From Sphingobacterium sp. BN32 (lineage in GTDB: Bacteria; Bacteroidota; Bacteroidia; Sphingobacteriales; Sphingobacteriaceae): a DNA stretch of 64,000 nt. Below the pieces are notes generated by a model. The model did no database searches and was not told the origin of the DNA. It worked only from the letters and a program-made list of their open reading frames with translations. The position numbers and the translations under genes were made by a program. The stretch covers positions 1,984,001-2,048,000 of the forward strand of contig NZ_CP129963.1 in the NCBI RefSeq assembly GCF_030503615.1, read 5' to 3'. This document shows positions 55,036-63,499 of the stretch, in pieces. How positions within the stretch are numbered: the stretch's first letter is position 1; each line of letters opens with the position of its first letter.

Positions 55036-55642
55036 ATGCCTTCTCTATCTCTAATGCAATTGCCGAAAACCAGTGCTGAAACAGCTCCTTTTCTAACGCT
55101 AAAATCGCCGCAGCGTGGACTTCCCATTGCTCATCAAATTCTTTTAATGAGGTTATCATTTCTTCCAAATGCCCTTCCTCTTCGAGAATAATTGACTTTA
55201 CCATCACTTTGGAGTGATGCTTGGTTAAAGCTTCCTGATAAATTGGATAGAGCTCATCCGCACGAACTTCGATAGCGTAGGTAACAAAAAGATAAGCGGC
55301 ATGTTTCAACGCATTCCCATCTAATTGAAACTGTTTTTTTAAATATCGACAGGCTTGTATATCCAGCGCATGCAAATAATGTTGGGTGTGATTAGACGCT
55401 AATAATGTATCGGCAGCGTAATATTGGAAACCGGTGACATCGAGTTTATAAAGCTGCTTCTTGAGGTAATAGGCATGGCGATGTTCTTCCGCAGCATGTT
55501 TCAACTGCATGATATTGGTTTTGAACCGATCTTCACAAGCAGAGATTTTACGAGCCCCTGCATTTTCCATGAAAGATAGGGTATTTAGCCATTTCGCGTG
55601 GAGGACATCATCTCTTACGATGCGATCTATAATTGTTTTCAT
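55007..55642 (-). CDS. Ferritin-like diiron protein, first gene of the biotin operon
   Basis: A 211-residue all-helical protein. It shows the full carboxylate diiron pattern of the ferritin-like superfamily: Glu26, Glu53-x-x-His56, Glu125, and Glu155-x-x-His158, with helix spacings of about 27 and 30 residues. It has no signal peptide. It opens the biotin operon and overlaps bioF by 29 bp. I recognise the fold pattern and the N-terminal segment DDVLHAKWLNTLSFMENAGARKI only as conserved across unnamed bacterial proteins. Possible roles: an oxygenase that makes or trims the pimeloyl precursor, or iron or oxygen handling for BioB. Neither is shown. Confidence 0.85.
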   Translation of the reverse strand: MKTIIDRIVRDDVLHAKWLNTLSFMENAGARKISACEDRFKTNIMQLKHAAEEHRHAYYLKKQLYKLDVTGFQYYAADTLLASNHTQHYLHALDIQACRYLKKQFQLDGNALKHAAYLFVTYAIEVRADELYPIYQEALTKHHSKVMVKSIILEEEGHLEEMITSLKEFDEQWEVHAAAILALEKELFQHWFSAIALEIEKAYGHIAEVAS

Positions 55643-55659
55643 ATTTTTCTATTTCCAAC

Positions 55660-55667
55660 AAATATAT
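55660..55667 (-). promoter_or_regulatory. Biotin operon -7 box
   Basis: On the minus strand TATATTTG matches TAnnTTTG 18 bp before the diiron gene start. The palindrome at 55669-55686 lies directly upstream, between it and the expected -33 position. Confidence 0.55.
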
Positions 55668-55668
55668 T

Positions 55669-55686
55669 ACCTTGCCGGCAGGTTAG
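55669..55686. promoter_or_regulatory. Palindrome between biotin operon and MocR gene
   Basis: TACCTTGCCGGCAGGTTA matches its own reverse complement at 14 of 18 positions around a GCCGGC centre. It lies in a 64-bp divergent gap and abuts the TATATTTG box of the biotin operon, so it is a candidate operator for the neighbouring MocR regulator. Confidence 0.5.
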
Positions 55687-55706
55687 ACCCTACCAGTTTT
55701 GATATC

Positions 55707-57182
55707 ATGAGTAGTCCGGACAACATTCCTTATCGCAGTATTATCCAAATAGATCGTTCGAATTCCCAACCTTTATACCTTCAAATAGCTCAACAATTTA
55801 TCCAAGCCATTGGCCGCGGACACCTAAGACCAGGATCGAAACTCTTGGGAACCCGACAGTTAGGCGAACTATTGGAAGTACACAGAAACACCATTACCGC
55901 GGCCTACGAGGAGCTGTTCGCGCAAGGATGGGTAGAAATACGCGCTAACAAGGGAACTTTTATATCCTCAGAATTGCCGCTCCTGAACCCTTCCGCGGAA
56001 AAAGAAAATAGCTATCCGAAAAGTACAGGCTATCATTTTCGGAAATCCTTCCTTTTAGATAATCCTTTTGAGAAGAATAGCTATGAGCTAAGTTTCAATG
56101 ATGGCACGCCCGATATCCGCCTAACGCAATTGGACGACCTCTCCAGGATTTACTCCGCCAACCTCAAACGCAAAGTCAACCGCAAGAAAATGGGGTATTA
56201 CAATTATGACGGATCTGAATATTTTAAAGAGCAGCTGACGCAATACCTTCAGCTTTCGCGGGGATTAGCGATCAGCAAGGACAACTTGCTGATCACACGC
56301 AGCATGGAGATGAGCTTGTTTATCATTGCTGAAATCATTCTGGAGCCTTCAGATACCGTCGTCGTCGCAGACTTAAGTTATTTCTCAGCAAACATGATTT
56401 TTCAAAAAGCGGGCAACAAAATTAAAACTATCGCGGTTGATGAGGATGGAATAGACACGAATGCGCTCCGGAAATTATGCGAGAAAGAGACTATACGAAT
56501 GGTTTATGTTACTCCGCAACAGCATTACCCAACCACGGTACCATTGTCTGCTCAGCGGAGGATGGACTTACTGCAACTAGCCAATCAATATGGATTTATT
56601 ATTGTGGAGGACGACTATGATTATGACTTTCACTATGAAAAACAACCGATTTTACCAATCGCCAGCAACGATCAGAATGGGATGGTCATCTATGTAGGCT
56701 CCTTTGGAAAATCATTAGCACCGGGTTTTAGGACAGGCTTCATTGTAGCCCCGACGAATATTATGCAAGAAATGCGGAAACACTTGGGTATTATCGATCG
56801 GCAAGGCGATATCCTGATGGAGCAGGCGTTGGGCGAGTTGATTCAAGAGGGAGTCGTTGATCGTCATTTAAAGAAGTCTTTGAAAGTATATAAAGAGCGT
56901 AGAGATTACTTCGGAAGCTTACTGTCTGAACATCTCAAGGAATGGGTTGAATTTAGTATACCCAAAGGCGGATTAGCTTTTTGGCTGAACTGGCAAAAAT
57001 CGATCAACCTTTATGAGCTTGCGAAACGCTGCGCTGCAAAACAGCTCTTCATACCAAAAACCCTACTCTACCAATCCAACAAAACAAGGGGAACACGTAT
57101 AGGATTCGGCAATCTCAATATGGAGGAAATGGATCAGGCTGTAAAAATATTAAAAACTGTATTAGAAGAAATGGAAAATTAG
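55707..57182 (+). CDS. MocR-family regulator (GntR winged helix fused to aminotransferase)
   Basis: A 491-residue protein from ATG 55707 (MSSPDNIPYRSIIQIDRS); an open frame upstream overlaps the biotin operon and reads like promoter DNA. The N-terminal GntR winged helix (about 20-90, LGTRQLGELLEVHRNTITAAYEEL) is followed by a fold-type I aminotransferase-like domain with PLP lysine in YVGSFGKSLAPGFRTG. Such proteins sense PLP or amino compounds, for example PdxR and GabR. Divergence from the biotin operon suggests control of it, though a PLP gene elsewhere is equally possible. Confidence 0.9.
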   Translation: MSSPDNIPYRSIIQIDRSNSQPLYLQIAQQFIQAIGRGHLRPGSKLLGTRQLGELLEVHRNTITAAYEELFAQGWVEIRANKGTFISSELPLLNPSAEKENSYPKSTGYHFRKSFLLDNPFEKNSYELSFNDGTPDIRLTQLDDLSRIYSANLKRKVNRKKMGYYNYDGSEYFKEQLTQYLQLSRGLAISKDNLLITRSMEMSLFIIAEIILEPSDTVVVADLSYFSANMIFQKAGNKIKTIAVDEDGIDTNALRKLCEKETIRMVYVTPQQHYPTTVPLSAQRRMDLLQLANQYGFIIVEDDYDYDFHYEKQPILPIASNDQNGMVIYVGSFGKSLAPGFRTGFIVAPTNIMQEMRKHLGIIDRQGDILMEQALGELIQEGVVDRHLKKSLKVYKERRDYFGSLLSEHLKEWVEFSIPKGGLAFWLNWQKSINLYELAKRCAAKQLFIPKTLLYQSNKTRGTRIGFGNLNMEEMDQAVKILKTVLEEMEN

Positions 57183-57598
57183 TTTTCCATACTGAGGCGA
57201 ACAGTTGGAGGAATGGAAGGACGTTTATAATGTATGTACAAGCGTTTATACTTTATAATCTCTCGAGAGTCGGAAAGTGTAGTCATTTTAACCCCTTTAA
57301 AAATCATCTCTGCAGCCTTTCGCTCCATTCGTATGGCAAAGTCTAGAAACTCTTTAAATAAACACCTACGCTCTTGCGTACTAAATTCACTTTGATCACA
57401 TAACCAGAAGATAATTTCATCATCGAAGTGCAGCGTGATGCGAGCGCTTTTACTTCGTAGAAAATAGACGATTGGCTTAGGTCCATCATTCGTAAATAAT
57501 CCGAAGCCTGTTTGGCCATCATAATTATTGAACACATAGGCGTAGAATTTTATCGTACCGATCAATGCTGAATCAACCAATATATTTTTAAAAATCAT
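57179..57598 (-). CDS. Hypothetical protein
   Basis: A 139-residue protein from ATG 57598 (MIFKNILVDSALIG); a TTG start 27 bp upstream is open. It is mixed alpha/beta with a charged basic C-terminus (KYKRLYIHYKRPSIPPTVRL) and no signal peptide. I do not recognise the family. It converges on the MocR gene with a 4-bp overlap and lies in AT-rich surroundings. Confidence 0.6.
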   Translation of the reverse strand: MIFKNILVDSALIGTIKFYAYVFNNYDGQTGFGLFTNDGPKPIVYFLRSKSARITLHFDDEIIFWLCDQSEFSTQERRCLFKEFLDFAIRMERKAAEMIFKGVKMTTLSDSREIIKYKRLYIHYKRPSIPPTVRLSMEN

Positions 57599-57625
57599 TT
57601 CTATAAAAATTAAGATGACAAACAA

Positions 57626-58046
57626 TTGATTACTAGCTCAAAACACCTAAATCAAATATAAACTAATTTTTCAAATTATGATTCAATAATTAAAAACTTG
57701 GAATGCAATCAAAAATAAAATTCATTTAATGATCAGCTTGTTCGGCCCATTTTAGTCGGAAACATAACGATTTCGCATTAGAAATCATGCATCAAGGATC
57801 TTACACTTGCCTGATAAAAGAACATCCTAATTATCAATAATTTAGCATCACATACACAAAAACATAAAAAGCTAGCGATGTCATCTCTTCATCAGTCGCG
57901 TAGAATCTATTGTAGATGAATTGTCTTAATCTGAATTAAATGAGATTTCTTTCTCCATTTTATCGTTCAGAATGCAGAGTTTATAAAAAATATCTACTTA
58001 GAAATGAGCCTATTTGTATCAAAAGCCATATTTTTAGCTGAATATA
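57626..58046. other. AT-rich gap upstream of tRNA-His
   Basis: No credible gene in 420 bp. No repeats of the island families occur. The only structure I see is the tRNA promoter at its right end. Confidence 0.5.
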
Positions 58047-58078
58047 TTTGGAGATTATAGAGATTAATTCTACTTTTG
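58047..58078 (+). promoter_or_regulatory. tRNA-His promoter
   Basis: TTTG (58047-58050), 20 bp, then TACTTTTG (58071-58078), 14 bp before the tRNA. This fits the Bacteroidota consensus TTTG-N19/21-TAnnTTTG. Confidence 0.75.
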
Positions 58079-58092
58079 TATCACAAAATCAC

Positions 58093-58167
58093 GGTAGGTA
58101 TAGCTCAGTTGGTTAGAGCACTAGATTGTGGTTCTAGGGGTCGTGGGTTCGAGCCCCATTACTTACC
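58093..58167 (+). tRNA. tRNA-His (anticodon GTG)
   Basis: The acceptor stem GTAGGTA/TACTTAC pairs with one G-T wobble and is extended by the extra G at -1 opposite C73, a hallmark of tRNA-His. The anticodon stem CTAGA/TCTAG holds the loop with GTG. The T arm GTGGGTTCGAGCCCC is standard. CCA is not encoded. Confidence 0.95.
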
Positions 58168-58170
58168 CGA

Positions 58171-58199
58171 AAAGCTTCTCAGAAATGAGAAGCTTTTTA
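58171..58199 (+). terminator. tRNA-His terminator
   Basis: AAAAGCTTCTCA-GAAA-TGAGAAGCTTTTT: a 12-bp perfect stem with T run immediately after the tRNA. Confidence 0.9.
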
Positions 58200-58345
58200 C
58201 GTTTATAGCATTTTAAAGGGGTCACGGGAGTTCTCGGATCCACTACCCTTTCAAGAATCCCACCCACTTATCCCCCAACCGCGCATGGGAAATTTCGAAA
58301 CAAACTGCCTAGAAATCTGTTCTTTAAGAAAAATCACACTGAACT

Positions 58346-58723
58346 ATGAAAGATCAAATCTTTAAGCTGGAGAAAGCCTATTGGACTGGTATGGAAAACC
58401 ATGATCTAGAAACTGTCACAAACCTAACCTACTTTCCTTGTGTTCTTGCAAGCAAGAACGGACCTCGCATAATGACAGAAGACGATTTTAAAAAGGTCTT
58501 CGAGCAGGCGGAAGGGATGGAAATGAAAGTCAACAAAATAGACGATGTTAAATTTCATAACGCCTCGGATGAAGTTGCAGTTATAGCTTACCGCATAGAG
58601 CTTATGCATAAGGTAAAGGGCGAGGAAGTAATATCGAAATGCGCTTGCTCATCCACCTGGCTAAAAATTGAGAACACCTGGAAGTGTATTCAACATGCTG
58701 AAGCTGATATAGAATTGGAATAG
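58346..58723 (+). CDS. NTF2-like (SnoaL/DUF4440-type) protein
   Basis: A 125-residue protein. The pattern of a long first helix (DQIFKLEKAYWTGMENHD), a hydrophobic strand pair and the closing TWLKIENTWKCIQHAEAD fits the cone-shaped NTF2-like fold of the DUF4440 group. Members are small-molecule binding or unknown. It is a single gene with no partner. Confidence 0.75.
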   Translation: MKDQIFKLEKAYWTGMENHDLETVTNLTYFPCVLASKNGPRIMTEDDFKKVFEQAEGMEMKVNKIDDVKFHNASDEVAVIAYRIELMHKVKGEEVISKCACSSTWLKIENTWKCIQHAEADIELE

Positions 58724-59040
58724 CTGAGTTGTAAAAAGAGGATTACTGTTTAAAATATCTTCATTCTAATCCGGATTGTTAAGGGATAAGTCATATCTAA
58801 CCCTTCCTTATTGTATTGCCTAACGACCCAACATTAGTGTCACCATTTTACTTTTAACATTATCACCTTGTTGACAACACACATGGATGAATACTTTATT
58901 TATTCCGGATGTTGACGTACGCTTATAAACTATTATAACAATATTCAAATTAGCACCATCAAAAACTCACTACCCAGCGAACATTAAGTAAGTATGGAAA
59001 TTTTGTTGAAACCTCCTTGCAAGCAAAGATGGGTGCAGAT
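58724..59040. other. Gap after NTF2-like gene
   Basis: I see no gene, hairpin terminator or repeat in this AT-rich 317 bp. Confidence 0.45.
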
Positions 59041-60093
59041 TTAGTTGTTAGAACGTATTAGCTTAGATAAAAGGTATTTTTTTCCTGGTTTTTCGATGTA
59101 ATTATAGGTGACGATCGAAACTGCAATGAGAAGCGGAAAAGCCAAAAAATTAAGCATGGGTAAGTTGGGGAAGTAATATTTAAGCAAGTAAATAATTATG
59201 ATGTGATTCAAGTAAATGCTATATGAAATTTCGCCTAAATAATGAATTGGTTTCCACGAAAGGAAAGATTTTAAAAAGTCAATTTTAACAATGGCCGCAG
59301 GAATACAAATCATTCCTATCACAGTTATAACATCATTTAAATCAAGAACGACAGAAACGATGAAAATTGAAATGAAAGCCCAAAGTACAATTCGAGAAAA
59401 AGTAAAGGAATATTTATAAGCAATCAAACCGATAGCATATACGAGAACCGTTCTAATATATGCTAAGTTGCCCCAATTTATATCGAGGTTGTCTTTGGGA
59501 GCTACTGTTTCATATCTCATAAAGTGAAGATTTATGTAGTGCGATTCACTATACTGAATGAAGTTTAAAGCTAAGACTGAAATGATTGCTAAAACGATGT
59601 TGAAATTTCTATTTAAGTTAAATATCAGATAAAATACAAATGGGAAAATCAGATATACGAACATTTCTGTGGCTAGAGACCAAATAGGAAAATTTAGCGT
59701 TTCAAAGTAGGTGTTAAAAAACACTTCAGTGAATGTTAAATGCGTAATTACGTGACTTATTGAAAGGTTCTTTTGATAGAAAAATGTTAGAACAATGGTA
59801 AAAAAATAAAGAGGGTATATCCTAGCGATTCTTTTGAAGAGGTAAGTTTTAAACTCATTAAAATCGACATAATTACCGAATTTGTTTTGATACGACAATG
59901 AGAGCACGATAGCACTTAGTAGGAAAAATAGATCAACGGCCAAATAGCCATTTTTGACAATATTATAGGTATAATTAAAAAAGCCACCGTGATCCGTTGA
60001 AAGATTTAGGAAATGGGTTGAAAAGTAGTGAAATATAACGACCCAAATAGCAGCAATGCCACGGATCCCAGTCAACGATTTAATTTCAGTCAT
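59041..60093 (-). CDS. Acyltransferase family 3 membrane protein
   Basis: A 350-residue membrane protein with about ten helices. It begins with the family signature LTGIRGIAAIWVVIFHYFS, where the conserved His is near residue 22, and continues with LFFLLSAIVLSLSY. Members O-acetylate or otherwise acylate surface polysaccharides, lipids or antibiotics. It is clearly more AT-rich than the metabolic genes nearby and sits beside a methyltransferase remnant and a tRNA gene, which hints at transfer. The acceptor is unknown. Confidence 0.88.
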   Translation of the reverse strand: MTEIKSLTGIRGIAAIWVVIFHYFSTHFLNLSTDHGGFFNYTYNIVKNGYLAVDLFFLLSAIVLSLSYQNKFGNYVDFNEFKTYLFKRIARIYPLYFFTIVLTFFYQKNLSISHVITHLTFTEVFFNTYFETLNFPIWSLATEMFVYLIFPFVFYLIFNLNRNFNIVLAIISVLALNFIQYSESHYINLHFMRYETVAPKDNLDINWGNLAYIRTVLVYAIGLIAYKYSFTFSRIVLWAFISIFIVSVVLDLNDVITVIGMICIPAAIVKIDFLKSFLSWKPIHYLGEISYSIYLNHIIIIYLLKYYFPNLPMLNFLAFPLLIAVSIVTYNYIEKPGKKYLLSKLIRSNN

Positions 60094-60177
60094 AGGGGCA
60101 AATATGCAACTAAAAATGCGAATCTTGAAAATAGAAAAAGCACCGAGGTAGATAGAATCTTACATAAATAAAAAGGA

Positions 60178-60533
60178 TTATTTACGCTGTCCTTTTGCAA
60201 TGAATATAGAATACTCTGGCTCATCTAAAAATATTGAATTTTGATAATATTTCGAAATCACCTTTAACCCGCAACATTCCTTTGTAGTTGATCTCTTAGA
60301 ATATCTTGAGCGAAATCAATATGAATTAGTGGCCATTCGATGTTGAGGGGATAAAAGTCACGCTGAATATTGCCAGGCGCAGAGATATACACGAAAAGGT
60401 AAATAGAGATGTTACCATTTTTCTTTACACGATTTTTCCAAACGTGCAACTTTGTCGAGAATTTGAACATGAGTTCGGGGGTATGCACATGATTAAACAT
60501 ATCCGAAAATTTATGTCTGCAAAATGTCTGCAA
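60178..60533 (-). pseudogene. C-terminal remnant of a SAM methyltransferase, frameshifted
   Basis: Two frames together give a plausible protein end. The first, from 60533, contains APGNIQRDFYPLNIEWPLIH and stops at 60264. The second continues as KVISKYYQNSIFLDEPEYS to IFIAKGQRK and a stop at 60178. The joined text resembles the last third of a class I methyltransferase of the sugar or lipid type. The N-terminal SAM site is missing. Assignment rests on pattern recognition only. Confidence 0.5.
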
Positions 60534-60607
60534 AACTATCGGATTTTGATACTAAACCACCCGTGTCGAAGGTTGCTTTATTTCTCCAAAAACGGCGTTT
60601 TTAAACA

Positions 60608-60640
60608 AATAAAGCGGATGTCTATGACGCCCGCTTTATT
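60608..60640 (-). terminator. tRNA-Leu terminator
   Basis: On the minus strand AATAAAGCGG/CCGCTTTATT arms of 10 bp are followed by TGTTTAAAAA. It lies just downstream of the tRNA. Confidence 0.75.
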
Positions 60641-60645
60641 GTCAG

Positions 60646-60727
60646 TACCCAGGGCCGGGATCGAACCGGCACGAATTGCTTCATTGGTGTTTGAGACCAA
60701 CGCGTCTACCAATTCCGCCACCTGGGC
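60646..60727 (-). tRNA. tRNA-Leu (anticodon CAA)
   Basis: On the minus strand the sequence starts GCCCAGGTGGCGGAATTGG and ends GGTTCGATCCCGGCCCTGGGTA. The anticodon stem TTGGT/ACCAA holds the loop CTCAAAC with CAA. A long variable arm typical of a class II tRNA is present. CCA is not encoded. Confidence 0.95.
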
Positions 60728-60748
60728 ATATTCCGTTTTGGAATGATG

Positions 60749-60779
60749 CAAATATAGGGCTTCTACTCTATTCTGCAAA
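60749..60779 (-). promoter_or_regulatory. tRNA-Leu promoter
   Basis: On the minus strand TTTG (60776-60779), exactly 19 bp, then TATATTTG (60749-60756). This is a perfect match to the Bacteroidota consensus. Confidence 0.85.
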
Positions 60780-60902
60780 AATAAATTTACGCCAAACCCT
60801 AAACTAACTGATTCTGAACTTATTTATTTTCAAAACAGCCTGTAAACAGCCTTCCAACAAGCTTCCTAGCACATCTCCGAATTATGCTTTCCATGAGTTC
60901 AA

Positions 60903-61421
60903 TTACATATTAATACTATCATAAGCCCAATGCAACAGCGCTTGACGTTGCTTTCTCCGACACATTAAATCGCCAAACGCACAATTCCCTTTCACCTGCG
61001 CTACATGCCTCGCCATAGCCTTCCAGCGTTTAATCTGTCGAGCGTCATCATCAGTCCTTCGTCCCATAAAATACCGGCAATACCATTGGAACCATCCGCG
61101 AGGATCTTGCGGATGAATCCATCCTTTTGCCTTCCAAACCGCCAACGGCTGAGACGCTTGAACAGCAAAAAAGTTGAGATTCGCATCTCCTTGAGCATGA
61201 TCCCCTTCATAGAGCTTTGCTTCAGCGAACCAGTCTGCTGGATACTCCGCTCTACAATCGGTCAAATACCGACCGCCAAAAACGCCTAGCGCGAGCATTT
61301 CCTTAGGGCTCAACTGCGGTTTAAACTCCGCGTCAAAATCTTCACCCATCGGTGCATGCAATTCGTAAGAATATCCCCGCTGCATTTTATCATTTACTGT
61401 AATCCTTGTAACCTCCATCAA
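60903..61421 (-). CDS. Conserved hypothetical protein
   Basis: A 172-residue protein with conserved aromatic and charged residues: FGGRYLTDCRAEYPADWF, GWIHPQDPRGWFQWYCRYFMG, RQIKRWKAMARH, and the end CRRKQRQALLHWAYDS. I recognise this pattern as a broadly distributed uncharacterised family, not one with a known function. It has no signal or membrane segment. It is on the same strand as the following phosphoesterase gene, 21 bp away. Confidence 0.8.
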   Translation of the reverse strand: MMEVTRITVNDKMQRGYSYELHAPMGEDFDAEFKPQLSPKEMLALGVFGGRYLTDCRAEYPADWFAEAKLYEGDHAQGDANLNFFAVQASQPLAVWKAKGWIHPQDPRGWFQWYCRYFMGRRTDDDARQIKRWKAMARHVAQVKGNCAFGDLMCRRKQRQALLHWAYDSINM

Positions 61422-61442
61422 GGCAAAGATAGCGCTAAAAAC

Positions 61443-62612
61443 CTATCGCAACGGATTTAAGGTAACTTCATCCACCTGCTTTCCTTGCTGATCGACAACC
61501 CTAAACACCGCCTTCTCAGCAGTAATATCCGCTTTAATCATATTTACATTAGAGTTCACTAATAACGGGAACTTGATAGCCGCCGTCGGCATTTGTTTTA
61601 CATGTCGGTGCAAATGTCCACTGATCATAATCTGTGCCCCCGCCTTATTCAATATTGGAACAAACTTACGCTCGATATCAATCGAACCATGCCAGCCTCC
61701 CATTGGCGGCATGTGGCATATTACAATCTTATATCTCGCATTCTTAAATGCCGGACTCTCCACTGCTCGCTCCAACCAAGCCGCCTGCTGCGCCCTATAG
61801 AAATCCATATCCACGATGCCCGCATATTCAATATCACTGTCCGGTTTATCCTCGCCCCCATCCAACACAATGAAACAAGCTTCTCCTTGCGTAAACATAT
61901 AGTACAATTCTCCGGAGCTCGTCGGAAAATACTTTGGATATGCAACTGCAAACGGCCCGCGAGTCTCATGATTTCCACGAGAGAAATACATCGGCTTCTC
62001 ACTAGCGAACAGTTCCGTCGCCTTATCCATAAAACCAGTGAACATCTGATCTTCACTAATCAATGCATCCACCATATCGCCATTGAAAACCACAAAATCC
62101 GTCTTCGTAAGATCGACCTGCCCGATCAGATTGCTCAGCAAATCATTTTTTCCATGAATATCATTTAAAATAGCAAAAGAGACCTTATCAGAAGGCTTTG
62201 GCGTAGTAAATGTCAGTGCCGCCTTCGAATACACGTCCGTCGCTACATAATTCCCATATTGAACGCGCGTTCCCTGATGGCTCAACACTTCCTGATTATA
62301 GACACGATATCGATACTTCGTCCCCGGTTTTAACCCCTTAAGATCCACTTGGTGAACAGTCCCAACAGTTTTATAACCATACTTGGCTGCAAATAACTTC
62401 GGCCTTGCTTCCGCATAAAAATGACTCTCATCTGCCGGAGCTAACTCAACCCACGCAACTGCCGGCTTATTTGTTACCCATACAATTGACAAAGAGCTAT
62501 CCGTCAGCGCTTGGATATAGGGTTGATGACTGATTCGGATTTTTTCCTGTGCAACTAAAGGCACTGTAAATAAGAATAAAAAAAGAGCTAAAATGTAGGT
62601 TCTTGGTTTCAT
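61443..62612 (-). CDS. Exported metallophosphoesterase with N-terminal fibronectin-like domain
   Basis: A 389-residue protein. A signal peptide (LALFLFLFTVPLVAQ) is followed by a fibronectin-III-like domain (about 25-140), as in purple acid phosphatases, and a calcineurin-like phosphoesterase domain. Metal motifs are LNDIHGKND, VFNGDMVDA, FSRGNHETRG, VICHMPPMGGWHG and MISGHLHRH. It probably hydrolyses phosphomonoesters or diesters in the periplasm. It is upstream of the conserved hypothetical on the same strand. Confidence 0.9.
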   Translation of the reverse strand: MKPRTYILALFLFLFTVPLVAQEKIRISHQPYIQALTDSSLSIVWVTNKPAVAWVELAPADESHFYAEARPKLFAAKYGYKTVGTVHQVDLKGLKPGTKYRYRVYNQEVLSHQGTRVQYGNYVATDVYSKAALTFTTPKPSDKVSFAILNDIHGKNDLLSNLIGQVDLTKTDFVVFNGDMVDALISEDQMFTGFMDKATELFASEKPMYFSRGNHETRGPFAVAYPKYFPTSSGELYYMFTQGEACFIVLDGGEDKPDSDIEYAGIVDMDFYRAQQAAWLERAVESPAFKNARYKIVICHMPPMGGWHGSIDIERKFVPILNKAGAQIMISGHLHRHVKQMPTAAIKFPLLVNSNVNMIKADITAEKAVFRVVDQQGKQVDEVTLNPLR

Positions 62613-62927
62613 GTTTAATAATTATCGTTTTTTATCAGGTTATTCTACTATTTATTTGTCAATCATAAGGGGCAAAGCCCCTCCTAACAATAAATGTTAA
62701 ATTTAAAATTTTATTTAGTTTCAACCATCCTGTACTATACACCAATAAGCGACCAAGCCTTTTCTAGCCAATAAAACTAACGTTATGTAGCATTTCGACT
62801 ATCATAATTATATAAATCAACTATGCTATAAACAAAGGCAGCTAGGATTTAGCATGATATCTGCTTAACCTTAAAATAATGAGCAAATTAAAACCATAAA
62901 ATCATAACAAAAAAAAACCGTTATACT
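62613..62927. other. Divergent intergenic region
   Basis: No gene. The only structure seen is a small hairpin, GGGGC-AAA-GCCCC (62670-62682). The region must hold promoters for both flanking genes, but no clear box stands out. Confidence 0.4.
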
Positions 62928-63434
62928 ATGAACGAAGTAATCATCCCCTACAGCGTAAAAAAGCAGAAGAACATGGCCCTCCTATTCCTATTGATTGGAA
63001 TTGCCGGCCTAGCCATCGGATACTATGTTTTTATCCTTAATACCGCAGGTTATACCATGGGAAAAGTAGCGTCCGTTTTTCTTATCCTTTTAGGATTCGG
63101 AGTATTCCTAAAACTATTTCTTGCCCCGAAAAAGGCGACCGATGCAGCGATTAGCTTTTCGAAATCCGGAATACAAGGGAATACGACCCCGGTTGCCAAG
63201 GCAGCTGGTCTGATCGAATGGAGCGACATCGCCGATTACCAGATCGACGAAAGATACATACACGTTGCGATCAAAGATCCAGAGAAATATGCCCAACGTA
63301 TGAAGAATTTCTTCGTTAGAGACACTTTTATGAAAGGGCAAAAAGGGGCTTTGGCCATATCAATCGCAGAGGTTGATGCGACTAATGACGAGATCGCTCG
63401 TTATTTTTACCAATATTTCAACGACTCGCTTTAA
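62928..63434 (+). CDS. STM3941-like membrane protein
   Basis: A 168-residue protein with two transmembrane helices near the N-terminus (ALLFLLIGIAGLAIGYYVF and ASVFLILLGFGVFLKLFL), followed by a PH-like soluble domain (GLIEWSDIADYQIDERYIHVAI). This matches the small STM3941/DUF family of unknown role. Single gene followed by a strong terminator. Confidence 0.8.
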   Translation: MNEVIIPYSVKKQKNMALLFLLIGIAGLAIGYYVFILNTAGYTMGKVASVFLILLGFGVFLKLFLAPKKATDAAISFSKSGIQGNTTPVAKAAGLIEWSDIADYQIDERYIHVAIKDPEKYAQRMKNFFVRDTFMKGQKGALAISIAEVDATNDEIARYFYQYFNDSL

Positions 63435-63450
63435 CATTAAGGATAGTCCT

Positions 63451-63492
63451 GGAAAACAAGAAAGGCAGCCAATGGCTGCCCTTCTTGTTTTC
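63451..63492. terminator. Bidirectional terminator
   Basis: A long stem with arms GGAAAACAAGAA and TTCTTGTTTTCC around inner arms GGCAGCC/GGCTGCC. It serves the STM3941-like gene and the convergent GH92 gene. Confidence 0.88.
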
Positions 63493-63499
63493 CATTTGC

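Noticed and set aside
55509..55706. N-terminal extension of the MocR protein
   Set aside because: It overlaps the diiron gene and the divergent promoter; the GntR domain begins right after ATG 55707.
60444..60778. Open frames across tRNA-Leu on both strands
   Set aside because: They translate the tRNA gene and its terminator; the peptide AGIEPARIASLVFETN is a known artefact of class II tRNA sequence.
61593..62168. 191-codon open frame antisense to the phosphoesterase gene
   Set aside because: The sense gene has all metal motifs; the antisense product has no recognisable features.
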